From Cryptomeria japonica (lineage: Eukaryota > Streptophyta > Pinopsida > Cupressales > Cupressaceae): a DNA stretch of 64,000 bases. Below are positions 22,129 through 34,289 of the stretch, one piece after another. The stretch is from positions 182,178,977-182,242,976 of the forward strand of contig NC_081411.1 of assembly GCF_030272615.1 (NCBI RefSeq), given 5' to 3'. Under the pieces are notes generated by a model. That model had not been told where the DNA came from. It did no database searches and worked only from the letters and a program-made list of their open reading frames with translations. Each line of letters begins with the position of its first letter. Within the stretch, counting starts at the first letter, position 1. A program made the position numbers and the translations under genes.

Positions 22129-23290
22129 GCAAAATTTGAATTCACAACCCACCACTTGCCTCGGGATTAGGCCTGAGATAGGCTTGGGATGGCCACACCT
22201 GAGACATGAACCTGCAAATTCAAAGCTCCATGAATGAAAGCACAAATATGATGAAATGAAATAGTTTACATGCCTCTAATCAGAGAATTTTTATACAAAA
22301 TTGAATCCCATTTCAGATTATACTGTCTAGATTCTAAATATGTAAATTAATTTAAAAATTGATTATTTTAACTATTTTTCATTTAATTTATACTAAATCA
22401 GGTTCATAAATTTGAAATATTAACTAATTTTCTTAATTTAATAACTTTTTTATTTTAATGAATTTTGAAAAAAAAATTATATGTCATCAATCTACACAAA
22501 ATTCTTTTCAATTTAAACAAAAAAAAATTCAAAAAATGCTAAGTTTACGTCAAATTATGTGGGTCGTACACGTCAAATTTTTAAAAAGATAATTACGGCC
22601 ATTAAAAAGTTAATTAAAAAAAAAATATTTGAAAAAAGAATACAAAAAAATATGTTCATCAATCTTCAATGTGTTACAAACCATTTCCCAAAACGGTTTG
22701 AGAAAATAATTTTAATTGTGTCAAAAAGTGTAGGTCGTACACATGCATGGTATGGTCCTAAAACAGGCATTTTTAAAACATAGTTTTTAGAACTCCATTC
22801 AAAAAGTTATTTTTTATTATGTGGGTATTAAAATAAATTACATATTTGAAAAGTACACTCAGAGAGCTATCTTTTATATTACTGACTTTTTCCAAGATTC
22901 AATCTCTAAGTGTTTCAAAATTTAAGCTCAAGTGAGACAAAATCTGAAAAACAGGGAAAACACTTCCACTTTTTGGCCAAAAAGTGGACTCATCTTCTTG
23001 CACTGACCATTGTATTTAGAAATTCAAATAGTAAGAAAAGGCTAATTAATTTCAACAACTCATAATTGATTTGTTTTAATTAATCAAAGGATTTAGAAGA
23101 AATGATTTTGATGGGGAAGAATTAATTAATCAAAGGGGATTATTGAAATGAACCTATTAAATAAATCCTTAGATTTCTTAATAAGTAGATGAAAAGGGAG
23201 GATTTAATCAAATTATTGATGAATTCAATTAAATTGGGGAGGGAGATTAATTAAATAATTGCTTATTCAATTAATTATCTTTAGACCATT
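22129..23290. other. AT-rich intergenic DNA
   Basis: No gene seen. A GTCGTACAC motif occurs at about 22562 and 22735 in similar contexts, suggesting a weak old duplication. ORFs here are short, A-rich and not credible. Confidence 0.45.
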
Positions 23291-24881
23291 TTTAGGTGTA
23301 TACAGTGTCAAAGGGGGAGAAATGTACCGATATGACGTGTCTTGCAGTAAGTTGACATCAATGCCAAAGGGGGAGATTGTTGGTATTATTGGCATTAAGT
23401 TGTCATTGATGTCAACCAATTTGGCCAAGTCACTAGTAAGTAAGAAATGATGACCGATATAAGAAGAGCAATAAAAAAGGAATCATACCGGTAAGGCATA
23501 AACCGATATGAAGGTTATTTTTTTGTTATGAAGGAACAACAACTAGTGAGCAGAACATAGAGGATGTTTGATGGTCATATAGGTAAGATGAACTAAACCA
23601 ATAGTCAACCTTGGTCGACAAAGTATGTCAAACTGACATAGGAATTCAAGAAAAGGTGGATGTCGATGAGCATGACAACTAAATGTCATGTGAAGGGATT
23701 GCACAGGTCAGTGGAGTGTGCATTGACATAACAAATCTGCAAGCAGGTCAACTTTTATGAGGAACCTGCAAGTCATAGAGGATGCCAGAGGATTGCGACT
23801 CGAGGAAGGCAAGCTGGCAAAGAGACTAATATTATCCTGCAAGAAGATTTGATCTTCATACTTGTTTGGTGAAGGAAACAACAAAGCCATTAATGGTGAA
23901 TGATAGAGAAAAGAAGAAAAGCATGGTGCAGACCTCCAGATTTAGAAAACACACATTGGAACGCGAAGCTTTGCTGGTGATTGATTGATGTCATGAAGAT
24001 CTTATCCATAAAAAAACATATCAAATCAAATTAGATTCAGATCGAGTTGGAGAAGGTAAAACCTAACACAGCAATGTTTGAATACATTCTTGGTGGGCAT
24101 CCACGATGATAAATAGATGAGCTCGAAATAGAAATGATTGATGCTTGAGGAAAAGAAGAAGAGTGAAGAGAGCTTGAGAAAGGAGAAGGATCATCTCCCT
24201 TAGAATTTATTCTAAGAAAATTTTCAAAAGTGAGTTAACAAGCAAACTGATAAGTGGGTTTAATCGAATGTGATAGAGTACCGGTATAACTGTAGGAGGT
24301 CTAACAATTGAGCAAACCAGTGAAGTGTGATTGATTAAGAAGGCATCCAAGTGTGATAGAGTGTGTTGTGAGGTTGTGAGAGAAAGAGAAGAGAGGCCAA
24401 AAATTAGAGAGAGCTATTTGTTAATTGGTAGTGTGAGATCCAGTAAAGAAGAGAAGACGGTTAACTGGCATAGACCTATTTGATCAAGAGTTGTAGAATT
24501 CATTTGCAACAAGAAGCTATAACTATATCTAAATTGTATTTGAATATACATCACCAAGTTGGAGATTGGTGCAGGGGTTGGTGCTCCTTGGGTTGGTGCC
24601 CTAAATATTTGTAATTCAGTGTTTCACTTGTGAGGTGGGATTGGAGCAGTAGTCTTCAACTGCATTTCTCATCGAGGTTTTTCCCATATTGGGTTTTCCT
24701 CATACATTTGGAGTTGTGGGTTGCATTTTCATGATTGTCTTCTTTGGTTTCCTCATTTTCTTTACTGGTTTGATTATTTAAGTGTTTAAAATAACAACCG
24801 ATATTCTAAAGTTGCTTTAAAAGTTAGAAGAGTTTAGGAACCACTGATTCACCCCCTCTTAGTGGTACTTTGTGTTCAACA
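23291..24881 (+). mobile_element. Copia 3' end: polypurine tract and 1.5-kb LTR
   Basis: About 90 bp of internal 3' sequence, with two CAAAGGGGGAGA-type purine tracts, leads into an LTR at 23378-24881 (TGTTGGTATT...TTCAACA). Near its right end it has the GATTCACCCCCTCTTAGT box shared by the other copia LTRs. The rest of the element is absent to the left. To the right, the LTR abuts the last codons of the V gene, with no primer-binding site. Confidence 0.8.
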
Positions 24882-24892
24882 ATCCTCTTAAC

Positions 24893-27800
24893 CTATTCAT
24901 TCTCATAAGCTTTTAGCTTATGTTGAAGTTCAACAACTGATTTTCCAAAATTAATAGCAGAGTCATTAAGGGGCTTGAATGACTCACTAAGAACTTCAAA
25001 TTTTTTCTCAACTTGCTTCTTCTTCTTCTTCTTCAAATGAGCACAAAACAATGAAAATTTAGCTACAATGGAGAGTATTTTACTTCCAATCTCAAGTGCT
25101 TCTTTAAAATAGTCCTTACTGATAGTAAGAGAAACTTTCCCTTTATCAATGTTATTCATTAAGTGCTCTATTCTATTCTTCTTGTAATCCTTCTCAACAC
25201 TAACATAAGTTGCAACCTCAAAATATTTCATTAGTTCTCTAGCTTCATTAACAAGTTGTCTAAGATTGTCAATAGGAGTAACAAATTTATCAATATCAAT
25301 CTCTGGTAGGAGACTTGACAAAATCTCAACAACACTTCTTATTTTTTCTGCCTCCTTTTATTGTTCTTTCATCCTCTTCTTCTTGGCTTGGGATTGCATG
25401 GAAGTTGAAATATCCATCAACTCAGTTGAACTCACCATATCCATATTAATGGGTCCTTGATTACTTAATACATCATCCTCATCTTCATCCACAATTTTCT
25501 TTTTAGAATCAAGTGATAAAGGTGTCACTTCAGGTTTTGTCTTCATTGTCTTCTTCTACTCTTTCTTTTCACTTTCCTTATCCTTTTCAGTTTCCCGTAC
25601 CTATGGGGGTTGTGTATCAATAGTTTGAGTTACTAATGATGGCTCTTCATGCTTCTTTTCTTTTTCATTTTTCTTTTCTCCTTATATTGTCACTAGCATC
25701 GGCATCTTCATCATTACCAGTATTATCATCATCAGGGATAATCTCAGCTTCAGTTTGCGTGTTCATCGACTGATCATCCAACATAATTTTATCAGGCTTA
25801 AAATCAGTTATTTTAAAGCCATCAGTAAGATCTTTAGCCTCAAACTTTTCTGGTTTAACTTCCTTAGCTTCTTCCTCTTCATTTGGAATCAGACCCAATA
25901 TCTTCTTCAAAATTTGTTCAGTCTCCTCTAGACTAATTAGGTCTCTCTGATTAACATTCTTGTCAACCTTTTCTTCAACCTGAAAGATGAATTTGTCTGA
26001 GAAAGAATCTCATCTAGCTCTTCCTTAGTAGTTTCAGGTTGCAAGTTTTTCAAAAAATATTCAATGGATTCCCTATCTTGTTTTATGCTTACTTTCCATC
26101 TAGCATCAATTATATTATACAATGAATTTGGAATTTGCCCTTGCAACTCAATTAGGGCCTTGTTGTATTTATTCATCATATAAATAATTGCATCTTCTAT
26201 CTACCTTTGTTCATCTTCATTAAACTTATCATACAGTTTCTTGACACCAGTCAATAAACAATACTCTTTAATATTTATTATTAATTTTCAAGAGGTATGA
26301 GCTTTTTTACTGGTTTCCTCGAAGATTTCACAGTAGTACCAACACCCTTTGACCTTTTTCCACTGGCCCTTAGAGCTTTCTTTTCTCCTTTAGACTCAAT
26401 CACTTCTTCATCAGTATCAACCAGTTTCTATGCTTGTTGCTTTTTTCTTTTACCAATCTTAACCGGTGCAGTAGGAGGTTCAACAATCTTACCTTTCCTC
26501 CGAAACTAAATCTTAGAAGGTTTCTCTTTCTTTTTTTTCTAGTAGTTTCTCCTTCTTAACAACTACTGATTTTTCTTTCTCTGCAGCTTTCTCCTTTCTA
26601 GCTCTTGTCTTTACACCAGTGGGGGTAGTGGTTGGAACACTTGATGTTCCGACCTGTTGAGTAGCAAGTGTTGCTCTTTCTTCAGCAATGGCTTCCTTTG
26701 TGAATCCTTCTTTCTTTGCAAATGCTTCAACTTCCTTTCTAACTTTCTTTTCTATTACCGGTCGGTTAAGTTCTGAGTGCACTTGAAGACATTTCTCCTT
26801 GTAAGTGCCAAAAAAATCTATTGTTGAATCTACCGGTTGGGTAAGAAAATGATTAGCATATACAACAAAAAGATCTTTTTCAACTTCATTGCCCATGGGC
26901 ATCACCCATGTAGTCTAGGGCTCAACTACCTCCATCATGCAACTATCTGTATCAACCCTAAACAAAATTGTGTTTTCATACTGGTTGACAACCTCTACTA
27001 GTATCCTTTCCCTTGCATGCATCTTCTTTTGAAAATATTTAAAGTATCCCCATGCAATCTTTCCAAAATCATTACCAAGCATTATAATTTTGTACTTCAT
27101 CTGCATCAATGTAGGAGTGTCATCTATCCATTGTATATCACCAATACTGAGGAAACATTTCTGAAACTAAAAGAATAGACCAAGAATTAGTTGTCCAAAC
27201 TTAAAACTTAACCTTTTGTCCTTCTTGATGGATTCCAGGTTTAGCACAAGTTGACTCCTCAACACCTTTGACAAGTCATAGTTAACATCTTCTTTTATCA
27301 TTCGGTAAGTTATATGAATAGTTGTAGCAGGGATGTTGATCATCCTGCTAGGGTAATAGATCCAGTAACCGATTACCATAGAAGCATATTTTACTACTAG
27401 ATCATTTATATTATTCACCATCATTGCTCCACCATCCCATTTAGAACCTATTAAAATTTTTGCATAGTTCTTAGGAATGGATCTCAAAACTGGAACTTCA
27501 CTAGTGGCACAAAATCCGGTGACTGCATGAATAGCTTCCTTAGAAATTTTATGTGGTTAATCAATCCACATAAATTGGTCATGAATCCTGCTAAGCACAT
27601 ATCTCACAAGTTCATCATTAAAATCATTAATGAAATTTAGGGCATGATGAAACCCTTTCTCGGTAACCCTTTTAAAATTTTCCTTTATTACTCCATTCTT
27701 ATCACACAATGCTTTATACTAATAAAAAATAGAAGCAACACCAAGATCCTCTAGTTTGAAATGATAGAAAGATCTAATATCTTCATCATGCAAGAAACCA

Positions 27801-27913
27801 TAAGGAAATCCAGATAGGGCTCCGACGGGATCAGTTTCCTCAGACTTAAAGAGGTTCCTTTTAAATTTAGGATGGGGTCTATCAGTAACATTAACTAGAT
27901 GTGGGTTGTCCAT
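24893..27913 (-). pseudogene. V second gene: large nuclear-type protein of unknown function, decayed
   Basis: The first ATG is at 27913 (MDNPHLVNVT). Most of the frame to the stop at 24893 is shared, broken by about seven in-frame stops (27719, 27167, 26915, 26513 and others) and at least two frameshifts in A-rich runs. The N-terminal third looks globular, with ISKEAIHAVTGF and NDLVVKYASMV. The middle is Lys/Glu/Ser-rich and probably disordered, with strongly basic runs. The C-terminal part (24893-25321) is helical and heptad-like. I do not recognise a catalytic motif. The SKEAI segment is reminiscent of plant-mobile-domain-like proteins and of the LTR-borne gene of W; that link is inference. 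A 5' leader with a GA-rich tract precedes it. Confidence 0.6.
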
Positions 27914-28487
27914 CTTCAATGATTTAGAAAGATAAGTAGATAACAATATATGTGGATAAATACCTTTTACCTCTTCTGCACTAGGGTTCCAAACATCAAC
28001 AAAACTTCTTCACTGATTCTTGATCTCAAATCACACCAAAACACTTCAAATCTATGTTAAACAAATTAGATGTTGCAAATAGAAGCTCTCATCTTCTCTC
28101 TCTCTGTGTTCTCTCAAGTATGCAATGTGAAAAATAACATTCAAAATGTTCCTTTTATTTTCCTCTTATATATCACATCAAATGCCATTACCGGTAAAAC
28201 CTTGAAAATGTCTTATAACATATTACTGGTTCACATAACACATCAAAACTACCAGTTTGATCACAAAATCACTTCTTAACATCATAATACATCAAAGTAT
28301 GCCTATTTAACATACCGTATGATCCTTCAAGGGGTTTCTGAAATAGATTTGACATTAAGCTCCCCCTAAGATTTTGAACAACTTAGTTTGTCGGTGAAGG
28401 GTTCTCCCAACTAGGTGAAGAAATAGGATCTTTAGATGGTTTGACTTCAATTTTCTCATCATCCTTCTTTTTTTAGATTATGATCAT
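27914..28487 (-). other. V spacer: purine tract and possible 5' leader of the second gene
   Basis: On the minus strand, CTTAGGGGGAGCTT (about 28357-28370) resembles the purine-rich tracts found after pol in the copia elements here. It is followed by non-coding DNA with a GAGAGAGAGAAGATGAGAGC stretch near 28085-28110 that looks like a gene leader. Confidence 0.45.
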
Positions 28488-29685
28488 TTAATCTCTGGTC
28501 TCCTCCACATCAACTTTCATCTCCCCTTTCCAGTCAACAGATTGATTCACCGGTTGGTTCTCTTTAGCTCTGCAAAAGTTTTCCATATGTCCCAGTTTAT
28601 GACAATGATAACAAGCCATACCAAAAGTTCTCCAGGGTCCAGCATTTCCTTTGCCAGTTCTTCTTCTACAGTTCATAGATACATTAGCATTTTTATTATA
28701 GATTGTGCACACCACATTCATTCTTTTCTCCATCTCATAGGGACTAGACCGGTTTGCATAGGGTCTTCGCTAGTTAGGACTTCTCTGGTCATTGAAGGTT
28801 CTCTACCAACCACCACCAGACCTCTAACTCATGTGAGATTTAGGATTATTTTCTCTATACCTTCACTCAACAACTCTATGTACATGCATATTGCAAGTGT
28901 AACAATAACCATTAAAGGTTCTAGGCTTATATCCTTGAAATGTATTAGGTCTATAACCATTAGTAACATCATATCTTCTTCTACAAACATTAGCAATATG
29001 TCTTGGCTTATGACAATTGAAACAAACAATCTTATAAGATTTCTTACCGGTGGATTTTTGATTCATAGGAGCAGGTTTACCTTCATGCATCTTGTGCTTA
29101 GTACCAAAAGACACCTTTCTCAAATGTATTGTAACCCAGCCCAGTTGTATCACCTTTCATCCTTTGAGATTGGATTTTTTCATCCGGGATGGTAGAACTC
29201 TTGTTAAATTTTACAAGATTCTCATTAGCTTTAGCAAGTTCTTGTGTAAGGTCTTCGTTCCTTTTCATAAGAGTCTCTCTAAGAGACATTGCCATATCCA
29301 ATTCTTCCTTTCTTTTTCTTCTTTTTCCTCATGCCAGTGTGCATATAGAGTACCATTTTTTATTAATCTTAAAGATCTCATAATCTTTCTCTTTGATCTT
29401 ATCTTCAACTACCATCCTTGCTTCAAGTTCCTGACTCATCTAGATTGTAAGGGCTTCAAGATCTCTCCTCAGGTTTGAATTTTCATCTTTTAGCTTTTCC
29501 ACCTCATCATCCAATGCAATTATGTTTGCTTCATTAGACGACATTCCTTCAAAAACCTCCAACAATTGTTCAATTAGATCTATTCTCTTAAAAAATGAAG
29601 CTTTGTACTTTCCTCTCAATGTTTCTAGGGCTTCCTCAGTTTATAAAAGTTTATTTGACATCTCTCTATAACTCATGTCCCCCAT
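28488..29685 (-). pseudogene. V gag-like protein with coiled coil and several zinc knuckles
   Basis: The ORF begins at ATG 29685 (MGDMSYREMSN), shortly after the primer site. Helical, heptad-rich segments follow (EVEKLKDENSNLRRDLEAL, and LTQELAKANENLVKF), interrupted by several in-frame stops. Downstream are knuckle motifs CFNCHKPRHIANVC (about 29020-28979), CYTCNMHVHRVVE (about 28900) and a canonical CYHCHKLGHMENFC (about 28614-28573). A multi-knuckle copia-type gag C-terminus is the best reading; the capsid part is not recognisable. Frameshifts separate the knuckles. Confidence 0.65.
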
Positions 29686-29747
29686 GTCTACCTTAGGAAT
29701 CCTTTTCAAGTAGTTAAGCCTCAAAGAAGGTTGGCTCTGATACCAAT

Positions 29748-30957
29748 TGATAAACTTATAAGGCACTAAGAGGGGGGAGTGAATCAGTGCAAGCAAAAAC
29801 AAAATGAATTTGATCACCAACTTAAACAAATTGAAACTTATCAAGCATATGAGGAATATCACCACATAAGATAATTTCCAATAAAACAAATTCCACATAA
29901 CACAAGAGATTTATATGTGGAAACCAAAAATGGAAAAACTACAGCAAGAGTTAATACCCACATGATTCACTATCTGTAGAATAGAAATCTTGACCGATTA
30001 AGGTCTTACAAATATGCTCTGTTAGGAGAAGACCCAGTTAGGAGTCACCCAGTTAAGGGATTTAAATGATAAGCCTTGTTAGGAGATTTGACCTGTTATG
30101 ATCAACCTCACAAGAGGATTTAACACTCTGATATAGAGCTACCTTGTTAAGGGATTTACAAGTTAAGCCCTATTAGGACCTACCCAGTTAGGGGGGGATT
30201 TTACTGCTGCAAACTATTAGGGAAATAGTAGTCAAATGATGTTCATCTAAAACCTTAGTGTATGATAAGATCCACTTCAAATCCTCAAAACTTCAACAAA
30301 AAATCCATATAGAGATTTTCCAATCACTACACAATCAACTTCACCTAATTTGCCTTCAATCTCACACACATACACATTCATACACACACTGACTTGACAC
30401 CTCATCACACTTTTTATAAATGTCAATTTTAGTCGGCTACAAACTTGGAAAAATTTCCTAGATTCAATTAATCTAGAGATTCATGCAATATATGCTTTAC
30501 TTATGTCATCCATCAACATAAGAAATCAAAAACTTGTGTCATTTTATCAATTAAAGTGACTATATCACTACCAGTTGAGTGTTCATCAAAATGTTTTCTC
30601 TATACATCAAATATCACTTGTCCAGTTGAATCTGCCAACGTGGTTATGAACATAGGTCCAAGTACTTGTGTCCATCATTGTTGTAAAACCATATCATCCA
30701 ACTCTTCATGAATTTCCTGTACCGGTTGTCAGAATGCAACTCTATTCATAGTTTACTAGTAAAGATCCTAATTACTGGTTCTCTGCTAAACTATCTTTTG
30801 TATTAGTTAAACGTTACCGGTTGACTTCCAAGATTTAGATGACCATAAAAACTTTATTTTCATCAATAACAACACAAAAATTTAGTCATCAAACATGAAA
30901 CTCAATCTCTTCATTACATTCACCATTCAATGATTTACCGGTTGTATATCACCAACA
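29748..30957 (-). repeat. 5' LTR of V
   Basis: On the minus strand it starts TGTTGGTGATATAC, has a TTTATAAAAAG promoter-like box at about 30411-30422, carries GATTCACTCCCCCCTCTTAG near its end and finishes TTTATCA directly before the primer site. Confidence 0.75.
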
Positions 30958-31450
30958 ATCTTTACTAGTTCAGTCAAATGCCAACAAAAATCATTGAAAG
31001 ACTTGATGGACAAGTCAGGAAAAGCCTTATACCATTCCCTAGCATCATCAGTTAGGGACTACATGGAAATATTTGTAAAGACATCTTCTCCTTCTACATC
31101 AAAGTTTGTCCATTGTATTTTTGAATTCTCTCAAATGATTTTCTTCAGAAATAGCATCCCTCAACTCATTGCTGATTTGGTTTGGGAACCCTATTATCCC
31201 AGTGAAATCAATTTTTTTATACTGGTCCAGCTGCATAGGCCTTCTAACAAACTGGTTGTTCATTTCTTGTTGGTACTGGACCTTTCCTTGATTATGAGCT
31301 TGTCCCTAAAATGGTTGATCTTGTTATTGTCGCTGGGTTATAGGAGGTATTTGATACTACTATTGATATTGCCCAGCCACTTGTTGAGCTTGTACGGATT
31401 CTAAATATTGTTGATGGGGGTTAAGTCCTCCCACAAGTTGACCTTGCAGA
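30958..31450 (-). pseudogene. Gypsy gag fragment
   Basis: The minus strand encodes, across frames, DDAREWYKAFPDLSIKSF and CWHLTEL (about 31065-30970), the conserved capsid stretch of plant Ty3/gypsy gag. Upstream is a Gln-rich region. It is cut off by V on one side and by the 5' LTR of Y on the other, so it is a relic of an older insertion. Confidence 0.75.
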
Positions 31451-32524
31451 TGTTGGTATTATGGATATGTTGCTTGGTTTTTTCATTGATGTCAACACTT
31501 ATCAACACTTATACTTCTACTTATGTTCACCAGCAAGTTCAGTGACTTATGCACAGTCACCGGTATTTGGTTCACCGACAGGTTATATTTTTCACTGACA
31601 TTGAGGATAACTTGTTATCATCTCGAGATGACTTGGTTATGTCAAAGACATTGTCTAGACACTTGTTTTTGGAGATTTGGTTATTGGTCTAATCAGGTTG
31701 ACATATTTGTTATAACTGACAAATTGGTTTAGGTTATGGACCGGCATGTATTATCTATTCCAGATCAGTATGACACATTATGGAGACAGCTTAAACAATT
31801 AACATTGTTGTTGTGCCGACATGATGCATCACATCTTGAATTTTTGTAATTGATTTTTATCATAATATTCTTAGTGAGGTGACCTACACATGTGGTCTTA
31901 GGTTTTGGTATATATGTAAGATCTCTATTGTGAGATTAATATGGTATGGTTATTGAATGTAATAAGGTATTTTAAGGTTGTGATATTCAGTATATGCGAG
32001 TATAAGCTGAGCTACTCATGCAATCATCATTTGAAGGTTCAAGGAAGGATTGAAGAAGACAATCAGAGCTTAACCAGTATAGAATCTAGCATTAGAGATG
32101 CCACTTTGAGCAGTTAATTATCATTGGATTTAATCATTCATTTTGTAGTCAGTGTGACTCCCATTTTGTGATTGAGCAGTGAGCTCTAGGCAGCTAGCCT
32201 TTCTACATGTGCAAACACCATTTGTAAACACATACTATCTGCAGTAGTATCATCTAATTGTGCGTAAGGCTTCCCACTGTGGTTTTTCCCCTTACAGGGT
32301 TTCCACATACAAATCTTTGTGTTATGTGTTTTGGATATTGTCTCTCTTTCTGTTTCATGCATTATGTTTCACTGGTACTATTATTAACTGTTAATCTATT
32401 TACCGGCATTTAGTTTGGTTTACCGGTATTAAGTTTCAGGTTTGGTTAAAGTTGTATAAGAAGGCAAAATCATTAGACAACTGATTCACCCCCCCTCCCT
32501 CTTAGTTGCCTCTGGGTCCTAACA
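31451..32524 (+). repeat. 5' LTR of Y
   Basis: It starts TGTTGGTATTATGG and ends GGGTCCTAACA; a TATATAT promoter box lies at 31909-31915. The 3' copy at 63066 has the same start and, at the same offset, the same final bases as the window end. Confidence 0.9.
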
Positions 32525-32540
32525 ATTGGTATCAGAGCTC
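32525..32540 (+). other. Primer-binding site of Y
   Basis: ATTGGTATCAGAGCTC is an exact iMet-tRNA type primer site immediately after the LTR. Confidence 0.9.
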
Positions 32541-32578
32541 AGTCCTCTTTTTGCAAAAGTTTAACAACTTGAGGAGAT

Positions 32579-33406
32579 TCTATAGCAACTAACTATTTTA
32601 GGAAGGACAGTCTGAAACTTGATGGAACTAATTATGGTATATGGAAGATTTGAATGGAGACACATCTGAATTTCATTGAAAAAGACATATGGGATGTTAC
32701 ACAGAATGGTTATGTTGGTCCTACACAAGGTCAACCTAATCCACCTACATTGGCTAAGGATCAAGAGAATAATTGCAAAGCAAGAGAAGCACTTTTGAGC
32801 GCCTTGTCAGATCAGCAAATCATGGGATTATCAGATCCATCTACTGTTAAAGCTATTTGGGACAAGTTGGGGACATTAAATGAAGGAGATATCACTGTCA
32901 AAATTGCAAAACTAGAATGCTTCCAAGTCAGGTATGAAAATTTCAAAATAGATGAAGACGAAAGAATTTTTGCTTTTATGGAAAAAGTTAATGAAATTGT
33001 TTTAGGAATACAATGTTGTGGAGGTTCCCTAAGTGAAGATGAATTTTTTTCTAAAGTTCTAAGAGAATTGCCACCAGCATACAAGATGAAAGTAACTGCT
33101 ATTAATGAGTTAAGAACTATGCCTAATACATCAGTATCTAGAGATACCTTGGTTGGAAAACTTTCAGCATTTGAGCTTGAGGAGTTTGGTCTTGTTGCTT
33201 CATTTAAGATAGATTTGGCTTTTAAAGCATCATCATCTACAATATCTTTATCATCAGCTGGTAAATCTGATTGTAAAGCACTCTATGCAAAAGAACTTGA
33301 AGACATCAGAAGGGAAAATGAAGAACTTGAAGCACTATTTGCAAGAAAAATGTCTAAAGGTCCTATTAGAAGTAAGTATGAAGGTAAAGCACCTTTTAAA
33401 TGTTTT
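32579..33406 (+). pseudogene. Y gag, 5' part
   Basis: The product starts in the KLDGTNYGIWKI region typical of copia gag. A TGA follows directly (32651), probably from a TGG codon, before an open stretch from ATG 32654. The UBN2-type capsid is clear: WDKLGTLNEGDITVKIAKL, then ERIFAFMEKVNEIV and FFSKVLRELPPAYKMKV. The frame ends in the knuckle (KCFNC), where W is inserted; the second half of the knuckle (NKIGHMESRC) is at 49112. No ATG precedes the conserved part. Confidence 0.88.
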
Positions 33407-34289
33407 AACTGTGTTAGTTGTGTTTAGAGTCGCCATATTAATTCAAGGGTTCCCCTTTAAAAACCACACCTATCTTATTCGAGGTCTCCCCTTCATCATC
33501 TAAGTGTCTATCGTCCTTTGAAGAAATTTGGTCAAGTTCGCAAGCTTCCACGGTCATTCCTCCCCTCCCTTTTGAATCGCTCCGAATCATTTCGAACCTC
33601 GGTTCGAAGTAGTTCAAAGTGGTTCGACCAAATTTTTCATACTAATACACTTTCTTTGGCAGAAAGTATCTTTTATCACGGCAGTCTTCTTTGAAATACT
33701 TTGAACCATTTTGAAGCTCGGTTTAAGCCTATTCAAAGTGGTTTTTGGCAAGTATTGACGGCGGGAGTTTATTTTTGGAAGTACGATGCGTCGCCTTTCT
33801 CTCAAAGCAATCAATGGTCTCGTCAGCATGTCAAATCAAAAGATTTTATTTCTTTTTCAAGGAAAAGGGCATCATTGTTATGAGTGTGAGTAGACCTTTG
33901 TTTTATGAATGACTGGATATCGCATGAAATCAATTATTATTAACTCATGCGAAAGGGTAAATCATTAATCGAGGCATTTATGCATCGACGCCTCGAGCAT
34001 GTCAATCCTGATGTGAGGTGATGAACTATCATTATCCGATCTTCCCATGTATAAAGTTCCCCTATGATAAATTTTCATTCAGTTGCCTGGTAAGTTATCC
34101 AAAAAACAAAGAAAAAGGATAAAGGAGAGGAGGTCTGATTTCGGAGAGAAGGAGCAGTTAGGGAAGCTAGAGGAGATTATTTTCTTTTCAATGGAAAACA
34201 GGTGAGAGTTTAGCAACCTTTGTTTCGTTCTGCAAAACTGTTATTTTCAAAGGTTTGTCTGAAAGAGGTCTTGCTTGTTTAAGTTGAGA

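Larger units (their letters stand above)
24882..30957 (-). mobile_element. Element V: LTR element with gag-like ORF and a long non-pol gene
   Basis: On the minus strand a 5' LTR (29748-30957) is followed by an iMet-type primer site (29733-29747, TTGGTATCAGAGCC). Then come a gag-like ORF with zinc knuckles (28488-29685), a purine-rich tract, and a gene of about 1,000 codons (24893-27913). No integrase, RT or RNase H is present, so this looks like a non-autonomous derivative. Its 3' LTR is missing; a different plus-strand LTR abuts at 24881. Confidence 0.75.

Noticed and set aside
22559-22783. Lys/Phe-rich ORF
   Set aside because: It is a product of A/T-rich composition with no homology I can see.
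23378-24881. Reading this LTR as the 3' LTR of element V
   Set aside because: Its terminal sequence differs from the V 5' LTR, and its purine tract and CCCCCTCTTAG box show it is oriented on the plus strand, opposite to V.
28542-29478. Plus-strand ORFs opposite the V gag-like region
   Set aside because: They are shadows; the zinc-knuckle and coiled-coil signals are on the minus strand.
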